From NCBI GenBank assembly GCA_031401815.1, contig JANNRW010000346.1, positions 1 through 11,083 of the forward strand: a stretch of 11,083 nucleotides of DNA. The letters are read 5' to 3'. The notes beneath the pieces are model-generated. The model ran no database searches. It was not told where the DNA came from and saw nothing but the letters and a program-made list of their open reading frames with translations. Positions 6,557-11,083 of the stretch are shown here, in pieces. The stretch comes from JANNRW01 sp031401815. GTDB lineage: Bacteria > Desulfobacterota > Desulfuromonadia > Geobacterales > DSM-12255. A program made the position numbers and the translations under genes. Every line of letters begins with the position of its first letter. The stretch's first letter is position 1.

Positions 6557-7258
6557 TTATTTTCTTACAATCAGCATGGAGAGGTAATCAAGCGGTCTGC
6601 CGACAAGTGAAGCGATATCAAAGACCACCTCTTCCTGATCTGAGCCGACTCGTCGGATGAATACAGAGTTTTTTGCAAGTCCAAGCTCTTTCAGTATAGC
6701 GTAAACCTGGTCAAAAACCCGGCTCACCTTCATCAGGACTACTGTGTCGAACTCTTGAAGGGTACGACGCAACTCTGCATCTTCGTAAGTGGCGGGGAGG
6801 ATGGCGATCCTCTCGCCGGCCATGCCCAGAGGGACACCGGCAGCTGCAGCAGCAGCATTTATGCTGGATATGCCGGGGACTATTTCGATTGTGATATCTG
6901 GACGTTGCTCGCGAAAGATACGGTAAAGGTAGAGAAAGGTGGAGTATAGGAGTGGATCGCCGATGGTTATGAAGACGACATCCTGTCCGGCATCAATCCG
7001 TTCCATGACAGTAGCAGTGGCCTTATTCCAGAATCCGGTCAAATCTGCTTCATCCTTTTTCATCGGAAATACCTGAGTGATGATCTCCTGACGTGAATGG
7101 TCGAGCAGCTCCGCTACAATGGAGAGGGCATAACTTGCGGCATCTTCCTTGCCGGTCGGCGCAAAAATGACAGCAGCTTCGCGGATAATCCGCTCAGCCT
7201 TGCGGGTAACAAGTTCGGGATCGCCGGGGCCGACCCCTACTGCGTAAATCCTGGCCAT
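6557..7258 (-). CDS. cbiL: Cobalt-precorrin-2 C20-methyltransferase (CbiL/CobI)
   Basis: The enzyme methylates C20 of cobalt-precorrin-2 using S-adenosylmethionine, the first methylation after cobalt insertion by CbiX. The 233 residues match the usual family length. It has the tetrapyrrole methylase N-terminal loop GVGPGDPELVTRKA (8-21), followed by IFAPTGKEDAASYA, which is characteristic of the CobI/CbiL branch. FITIGDPLLYSTF (96-108) and EIVPGISSINAAAAAAGVPL complete the pattern. The start ATG at 7258 shares its A with the TAA stop of cbiET (TAATG), with AGAGG 7 bases upstream, so translation is probably coupled. In this pathway the anaerobic name cbiL fits better than cobI. Confidence 0.93.
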   Translation of the reverse strand: MARIYAVGVGPGDPELVTRKAERIIREAAVIFAPTGKEDAASYALSIVAELLDHSRQEIITQVFPMKKDEADLTGFWNKATATVMERIDAGQDVVFITIGDPLLYSTFLYLYRIFREQRPDITIEIVPGISSINAAAAAAGVPLGMAGERIAILPATYEDAELRRTLQEFDTVVLMKVSRVFDQVYAILKELGLAKNSVFIRRVGSDQEEVVFDIASLVGRPLDYLSMLIVRK

Positions 7259-8475
7259 TACTCGGCCTCTTTGGAGGCGGAGATGATGTAAACCGGGTTA
7301 TGCGCTTCAAACAGCTTGTACTCACTAAGACCACGTGTTCTGGAGATATTAACGCAGGTAATCTCGACTGTGTAACCACTGTTTTCAAGGAATTCCACCC
7401 CCTTGGCAAGGGTGTCGAGAGTGACGGCGTTGAGGACGATCCTCCCTTCCGGCCTGAGCCTGCGGGAGACAGTGTCTATTACCTCTTCCAGCATCCCCCC
7501 TGAACCACCTATGAAAACCCGATCCGGATCAGGCAGATCTTCGAGAGCTTCCGGTGCATTCCCTTCGATCAGCTTTACATTGCGGGCTACAAATTTCCGC
7601 AGATTCTCCTTGATGAAGCCCAGACATTGAGGATTCTGCTCAATAGCGAATATTTTGCCGTTTGGAACCAGATTACTTGCCTCGATAGAGACCGAGCCAC
7701 TCCCTGCGCCGATATCCCAGATGATCAGATCGTCCTGCAACTGTAGTTTTGCAATAGTAACTGCACGAACCTCCTGCTTTGTAATCAGTTTTCTGGCAGT
7801 GGCGAACTCATCGTCATGAATGCCGATCAGCGGATACTGAACCAGATTCGGTTCCCAGACTTTTATCAGCACCAGGATATTAAGGTCTGAGGCGGCAATT
7901 TCCAGCAGCCCCTTTACATCTGTTTTAGTGAATTTTTCATTTTGAAGACCCATGTCTTCGCAGAGCCATGCTTCGTAACCTTCAGCTCCCCGGTCGATCA
8001 GCTCCCTTGCGATAGATGCAGGGGTATTTACCCTGTCTGTCAGGATGGCCACTTTTTCGGCGGCTACGATCCGGTCAATGGCACGATGAAGTCCACGGCC
8101 ATGCACTGAAACGAAAATAGCGTCGTCCCATGGCTCCTTGATCCGTGCAAAAGCATACTGGACACTTGTCACATTGGGGAATATCTCTATCCGCTCCTTT
8201 GGGAGGTTTCGGAGCAAAAAGCGGGCAACACCGAAAAAATTTGGATCACCCGAGCTCAGGACTACCGTACTTTTTTCAGTATTGCGCAGGAACTCCAGCA
8301 TCAGGGAGAGATCTTCCAGCACCTGCTTTTCGCCCGTAAAGTCAGGAAAACAGTCAAGGTGGCGCTGGTGACCTATCAGGACATCTGCCTTGCTGATAAC
8401 CTCAAGAGCCTTGCTGCCGAAACCTTCCCAACCGGTAATACCGGCACCGACGAGATTTATCTTTTGCTGTGCCAT
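7258..8475 (-). CDS. cbiET: Fused cobalt-precorrin-6B/-7 methyltransferase and decarboxylase (CbiE-CbiT, CobL-like)
   Basis: This bifunctional enzyme methylates C5 and C15 of the corrin ring and removes the C12 acetate carboxyl group. The N-terminal half (about 4-205) is a CbiE-type tetrapyrrole methylase, with INLVGAGITGWEGFG and LSSGDPNFFGVARFLL. The C-terminal half, starting near YPLIGIHDDEF, is a CbiT-type class I methyltransferase with the S-adenosylmethionine loop WDIGAGSGSVSIEAS (GAGSGS at 256-261). Many organisms encode the halves separately; fusion is the CobL arrangement. The frame opens with a TTG at 8508 overlapping the cbiD stop, but the ATG at 8475 is preferred: GGAGG precedes it by 4 bases and MAQQKINLVGAG matches the family N-terminus. 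That gives 405 residues and a 29-base gap after cbiD. The stop overlaps cbiL by one base. Confidence 0.93.
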   Translation of the reverse strand: MAQQKINLVGAGITGWEGFGSKALEVISKADVLIGHQRHLDCFPDFTGEKQVLEDLSLMLEFLRNTEKSTVVLSSGDPNFFGVARFLLRNLPKERIEIFPNVTSVQYAFARIKEPWDDAIFVSVHGRGLHRAIDRIVAAEKVAILTDRVNTPASIARELIDRGAEGYEAWLCEDMGLQNEKFTKTDVKGLLEIAASDLNILVLIKVWEPNLVQYPLIGIHDDEFATARKLITKQEVRAVTIAKLQLQDDLIIWDIGAGSGSVSIEASNLVPNGKIFAIEQNPQCLGFIKENLRKFVARNVKLIEGNAPEALEDLPDPDRVFIGGSGGMLEEVIDTVSRRLRPEGRIVLNAVTLDTLAKGVEFLENSGYTVEITCVNISRTRGLSEYKLFEAHNPVYIISASKEAE

Positions 8476-8504
8476 GCTGCCTCCAAAAAATGTGGTGAGA
8501 GAGT

Positions 8505-9620
8505 TCAACCGAAATATAGCACCTGTGCATCATATCCTGCCAGCAAAACCGTAGGCGAGAGGCCTGGAGCAAACCCTGCAGCAGCCCCCTTGGCCTTGCC
8601 GCAGACCAGTGAGAGCAGATCCTGATTATTGCCGGACTCCTCCAGCACCTGTCTGGCACTATTTGCCTGGATAGCGACAGGGGTGAACTGTTCGATCCGG
8701 GCTGTCATGGAGCACCATCCGGCCAGCTGGCGCAGATCCAGAACTGAAGAAGAGACATGGGTCTGCTCGTGGCCGCAGGCAATTTTGAGCAGCTTTGCAA
8801 ACTGTCCGGCAAGAATGACCCTCTTTGCCCCTTTCCGGGCGCAGGCGCGCAGGGCGTAGGCAACATGATCCCCCATCATGACAAATGCTTCTTCAGGGAG
8901 CTTCGTGCCGTGCTGACTTCCGGAAGAGCTGTTTTGCAGCAGCTTTTGCGCCACCAGTTCACTTGTACGTCCGGTCGAAAGCACTACGGCTTCAGCGCCA
9001 CTGGCCAGAGCCACATCAATGGCGCACTCTATGGTATCAGTCCAGGCTTTTGCAGAGACCGGCTTGACAATCCCGGTAGTGCCGAGAATGGAGAGCCCGC
9101 CAACAATACCGAGCCGACTGTTGAGGGTTTTTGCAGCCAACTTTTCTCCATCAGGGATACTGACGGTGATAGTGAAGGTAGCAGGCACGCAGCGCACGGC
9201 CAGTACCTCTTTGACCCCTTCCATTATCATCTTCCTGGGAACCGGATTGATCGCCCATTCACCAACCCGGACAGCCAGGCCGGGTCTTGTCACCCGGCCT
9301 ACTCCAACCCCCCCCTGAAGGATGATCCTGTGAGGGGTAAAAAAATCCACATCTATGGCTACGTGAATTTGGGCACCGTTGGTCACATCCGGATCATCAC
9401 CTGCATCTTTTACTACATAACAGACGGCACCAGTGCGGGTAAGCTTTTGACCTTTCAGCTCAAAGCGCACCTGAGTGCCATCGGGAAGAGCGATCTCTAC
9501 TTCATCAATCAGCTTCTGTTCGCGCAGCATGAGTGCTGCCCCCTTGGCAGCAGCAGCTGCACAGGCACCGGTGGTAAAACCGTAACGAAGCTCTTTTTTA
9601 GCAGTATTTTTCATCAGCAA
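8505..9620 (-). CDS. cbiD: Cobalt-precorrin-5B C1-methyltransferase (CbiD)
   Basis: CbiD methylates C1 of cobalt-precorrin-5B in the anaerobic pathway, and its presence is strong evidence for the oxygen-independent route. The 371-residue protein has the CbiD N-terminus RYGFTTGACAAAAAKGAALM (13-32), the Gly/Val-rich ILQGGVGVGRVTRPGLAV, and a later segment RLGIVGGLSILGTTGIVKP that is typical of the family. Two starts are close: TTG at 9620, with GGAG 7 bases upstream, and ATG at 9614, 13 bases from the same GGAG. Spacing favours TTG, codon preference ATG; the product differs by two residues. The gene begins 4 bases after the cbiC stop, so the ribosome site lies in the last codons of cbiC. Confidence 0.94.
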   Translation of the reverse strand: MLMKNTAKKELRYGFTTGACAAAAAKGAALMLREQKLIDEVEIALPDGTQVRFELKGQKLTRTGAVCYVVKDAGDDPDVTNGAQIHVAIDVDFFTPHRIILQGGVGVGRVTRPGLAVRVGEWAINPVPRKMIMEGVKEVLAVRCVPATFTITVSIPDGEKLAAKTLNSRLGIVGGLSILGTTGIVKPVSAKAWTDTIECAIDVALASGAEAVVLSTGRTSELVAQKLLQNSSSGSQHGTKLPEEAFVMMGDHVAYALRACARKGAKRVILAGQFAKLLKIACGHEQTHVSSSVLDLRQLAGWCSMTARIEQFTPVAIQANSARQVLEESGNNQDLLSLVCGKAKGAAAGFAPGLSPTVLLAGYDAQVLYFG

Positions 9621-9624
9621 CGAA

Positions 9625-10260
9625 TTACTCCGAGGCCATGAGCAGCAAGGCGTTTATTACAGCTGCCGCTACGTTTGAACCCCCTTTGCGACCCCTGTTT
9701 GTAATCATCGGTATTCCGTATTTGTCGGCAACAGCTATCAACTCCTCCTTGCTTTCAGCTGCCCCTACAAATCCGACCGGAAGACCGACTACAAGATCCG
9801 GGCGCACCCCTTCATCCCTGATCTGGCGAAGCAGCTCAAAGAGAGCTGTAGGCGCATTGCCTATTACAAAAATACGGTTCTGCGCATCAGTTGTGGCGCG
9901 TCGCATGGCGAGGATGGAACGGGTCAGACCCTGCGCTGCTGCGGTCTTTGCCAGATCAGCATCTGCCACAAAACAGGCTGCCTGAATGCCAAACCTTGCC
10001 AGACGCGGTTTACTGATCCCGGCAAGCGCCATGGTCGTATCGGTCACCAGCCCCTGCCCGGCTTTGAGCGCCCTGACCCCTGCGGAAACGGCATCCGGTG
10101 TCATTAACATGGTTCCGGCATATTCGAAATCAGCGCTGGTATGAATCACCCGGCGGACAATCGGCCACTGGGAGAGTGACCAACTGTGCAAGCCTGCTTC
10201 TTCATCAATTATCCTGAACGACTCTGCTTCGATCTCTTCAGGTCTTAAATGAACAGACAT
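9625..10260 (-). CDS. cbiC: Cobalt-precorrin-8 methylmutase (CbiC/CobH)
   Basis: The enzyme moves the methyl group from C11 to C12 of cobalt-precorrin-8 to yield cobyrinate. The segment RRVIHTSADFEYAG contains the conserved His of the family active site (His40 from the chosen start). Further family stretches are LVTDTTMALAGISK and the C-terminal GLPVGFVGAAESKEEL and MITNRGRKGGSNVAAAVINAL. The frame could open at a GTG at 10269, but the ATG at 10260 is preferred because GAGGTG lies 7 bases upstream and it forms a TGATG overlap with the cbiX stop, sharing one base. This gives 211 residues, normal for the family. Translation is likely coupled to cbiX. Confidence 0.94.
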   Translation of the reverse strand: MSVHLRPEEIEAESFRIIDEEAGLHSWSLSQWPIVRRVIHTSADFEYAGTMLMTPDAVSAGVRALKAGQGLVTDTTMALAGISKPRLARFGIQAACFVADADLAKTAAAQGLTRSILAMRRATTDAQNRIFVIGNAPTALFELLRQIRDEGVRPDLVVGLPVGFVGAAESKEELIAVADKYGIPMITNRGRKGGSNVAAAVINALLLMASE

Positions 10261-10643
10261 CAGCACCACCTCGCAGCGGTCAGCCCCTGTTCAATCCGTT
10301 CCACGACAATTTCCGCAAGCTTGCGGTGAACGCCAAGATGTTGACCCATCTCCAGCAGCAGATCAGGATATCGCTCCTTTGCCAAAGCGATCTCTTCAGG
10401 CAGGTCATGCTGGACATGTGCACCCATGAAAAGAAAATACGGGATCAGGAGAATACGATCTGCCCCTTGTGCTACACACGAATCGATCCCCTGCTGGATG
10501 TCAGGTTCATGCATCTCACGAAACGAGACTTCGACCAGCTCATGACCGGTCATCTCCCTTACCATCTGTGCAACTTCTCGCGCGGCGTCATTGGCTTCGG
10601 GAATACGGCTTCCGTGCGCCATCAGTAATATAGCGGTCTTCAT
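10260..10643 (-). CDS. cbiX: Small sirohydrochlorin cobaltochelatase (CbiX, short form)
   Basis: CbiX inserts cobalt into sirohydrochlorin, committing the branch-point tetrapyrrole to cobalamin instead of siroheme. The 127 residues correspond to the short single-domain form (CbiX-S), which works as a dimer, rather than the roughly 300-residue two-domain form. The metal-binding His10 lies in LLMAHGSR, and the second His region is FLFMGAHVQHDLP (His76, His79). There is no C-terminal His-rich tail or iron-sulfur motif; the protein ends in Cys. The ATG at 10643 has an excellent ribosome site (GAGGTG, 4-base spacing). It is the first gene of the operon, about 50 bases from the predicted transcription start. 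Confidence 0.93.
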   Translation of the reverse strand: MKTAILLMAHGSRIPEANDAAREVAQMVREMTGHELVEVSFREMHEPDIQQGIDSCVAQGADRILLIPYFLFMGAHVQHDLPEEIALAKERYPDLLLEMGQHLGVHRKLAEIVVERIEQGLTAARWC

Positions 10644-10662
10644 TTATCACCTCATTTTTATC

Positions 10663-10676
10663 TAAGCTTCTGCTTA
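10663..10676 (-). repeat. Small hairpin in the cbiX leader
   Basis: Read on minus, TAAGC and GCTTA pair around an AGAA loop within the short untranslated leader, upstream of the cbiX ribosome site. It has no U run, so it is not a terminator; its relevance is uncertain. Confidence 0.35.
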
Positions 10677-10684
10677 ACCGGTTA
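10675..10684. promoter_or_regulatory. Palindrome TAACCGGTTA just downstream of the cobalamin promoter
   Basis: A perfect 10-base palindrome sits about 9 to 18 bases downstream of the predicted operon start, where a bound repressor would block transcription. It is a candidate operator only; the binding protein is unknown and a 10-base palindrome can arise by chance. Confidence 0.3.
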
Positions 10685-10692
10685 TTCAGATA

Positions 10693-10728
10693 ATTCCAGA
10701 ATATAGAGCCATACAGAAGTCAGTTCAA
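10693..10728 (-). promoter_or_regulatory. Sigma70-type promoter of the cobalamin operon
   Basis: On the minus strand, TTGAAC (10728-10723) and TATATT (10705-10700) are separated by 17 bases. Transcription would start near 10693, leaving a leader of about 50 nt before cbiX. That is too short for a cobalamin riboswitch, and no B12-box-like sequence was seen in the rest of the intergenic region. Confidence 0.55.
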
Positions 10729-10773
10729 GGATTTGTTTGGAAGATAGCGGATGATATTTTGAAACTACAGGAG

Positions 10774-10816
10774 TTGACAGGAGTCAGTGTCAAGATATTT
10801 CACTATCACCTTGACA
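10774..10816. repeat. Three TTGACA-type half-sites in alternating orientation
   Basis: TTGACA (10774-10779), its reverse complement TGTCAA (10788-10793) and TTGACA again (10811-10816) are spaced by 8 and 17 bases. The last copy is the -35 box of the hrcA promoter. The first two form a 6-8-6 inverted repeat that could be a protein-binding site. Confidence 0.35.
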
Positions 10817-10840
10817 AAGCTCCCCCCGAGTTATTATTTT
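10811..10840 (+). promoter_or_regulatory. Housekeeping promoter of hrcA
   Basis: TTGACA (10811-10816) is followed by TATTTT (10835-10840, 18-base spacer) or TATTAT (10832-10837, 15-base spacer). Transcription would start about 10845-10848, immediately before the CIRCE operator, the usual layout for HrcA-repressed promoters. Confidence 0.65.
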
Positions 10841-10848
10841 ATCAACAG

Positions 10849-10875
10849 TTAGCACTCAGACTTCCGGAGTGCTAA
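10849..10875. promoter_or_regulatory. CIRCE operator (HrcA binding site)
   Basis: The arms TTAGCACTC (10849-10857) and GAGTGCTAA (10867-10875) flank exactly 9 bases, a perfect match to the CIRCE consensus. HrcA binds this element and represses heat-shock genes at normal temperature, so hrcA here is predicted to be autoregulated. Confidence 0.97.
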
Positions 10876-10897
10876 TTTTTTTGATCCCGGAGTTCTC

Positions 10898-11083
10898 ATG
10901 CAGAACGAAATGAACATCAGAAGCCGACAGATACTCGAAACCATCATCGAGGATTATATCTGCTCAGCCGAGCCGGTTGGCAGCTCTGCGATCAGGAACA
11001 GGCATGGTCTGTCTCTTTCTGCTGCTACTATTCGCAATGTTATGGCAGATCTGGAAGAGATGGGCTTTCTGGTATCGCCGCAT
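10898..11083 (+). CDS. hrcA: Heat-inducible transcription repressor HrcA, N-terminal part (3' end outside the window)
   Basis: The first 62 codons are present and the frame runs off the window edge. The sequence has the HrcA winged-helix start: RQILETIIEDYICSAEPVGS, then LSLSAATIRNVMADLEEMGF as recognition helix region, ending LVSPH. HrcA is a dimeric repressor of grpE-dnaK-dnaJ and groESL operons whose activity depends on GroEL; in many bacteria hrcA heads the dnaK operon, which may continue beyond the window. The ATG at 10898 has GGAG 5 bases upstream (10889-10892). A CIRCE element lies 22 bases before the start codon, which supports the identification independently of the protein sequence. 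Confidence 0.96.
   Translation, partial: MQNEMNIRSRQILETIIEDYICSAEPVGSSAIRNRHGLSLSAATIRNVMADLEEMGFLVSPH

Noticed and set aside
8757..9641. Long plus-strand frame of 294 codons
   Set aside because: It lies opposite cbiD, whose family motifs are intact on minus. The plus translation is rich in Cys, His and Pro with no domain pattern.
10644..10897. Cobalamin riboswitch upstream of cbiX
   Set aside because: This was the first expectation, but the leader is too short and no B12-box-like sequence or large folded domain was recognised.
1..11083. CRISPR arrays, tRNA or rRNA genes, insertion sequences
   Set aside because: No regularly spaced repeats, no tRNA-like cloverleaf in the few intergenic gaps, and no transposase or long terminal inverted repeats were seen.

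Overview
The window looks like chromosomal DNA of an anaerobic, medium-GC bacterium, most plausibly a deltaproteobacterium of the Geobacter/Pelobacter (Desulfuromonadales) type. The basis is an oxygen-independent cobalamin pathway with a small CbiX chelatase and a fused CbiE-CbiT, a soluble PAS-type histidine kinase, a chemotaxis-type signalling protein, a group III-like phosphofructokinase and a CIRCE-controlled hrcA. The lineage is inferred from gene content, not from a marker gene.

Left edge (1-660): the 3' end of a chemotaxis-transducer-like gene on the plus strand, closed by two consecutive intrinsic terminators. The second is bidirectional and contains the stop codon of a convergent MFS transporter gene (653-1864, minus). 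A short divergent spacer holds a strong promoter that appears to drive a leaderless two-gene plus-strand unit (1950-2636): a DUF4160-like protein and a DUF2442 protein fused to a helix-turn-helix domain. A 302-base gene-free stretch (2637-2938) follows, with inverted repeats, a terminator and possibly a small RNA.

Centre and right (2939-10643): one minus-strand operon of eight tightly packed genes, transcribed right to left: cbiX, cbiC, cbiD, cbiET, cbiL, a PAS histidine kinase, a phosphofructokinase, cbiF. The corrinoid enzymes cover cobalt insertion into sirohydrochlorin (CbiX), C20 methylation (CbiL), C11 methylation (CbiF), C1 methylation (CbiD), C5/C15 methylation with decarboxylation (CbiET) and the final methyl shift (CbiC). 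CbiG, CbiH and CbiJ are not in the window. The kinase and phosphofructokinase sit between cbiL and cbiF, have no known role in corrin synthesis, and are the most unusual part of the layout.

Right edge (10644-11083): a 254-base divergent regulatory region. One side has a sigma70-like promoter for the cobalamin operon with a leader of only about 50 nt, in which no B12 riboswitch is visible. The other has a promoter overlapping a perfect CIRCE operator and the first 62 codons of hrcA, the heat-shock repressor gene.
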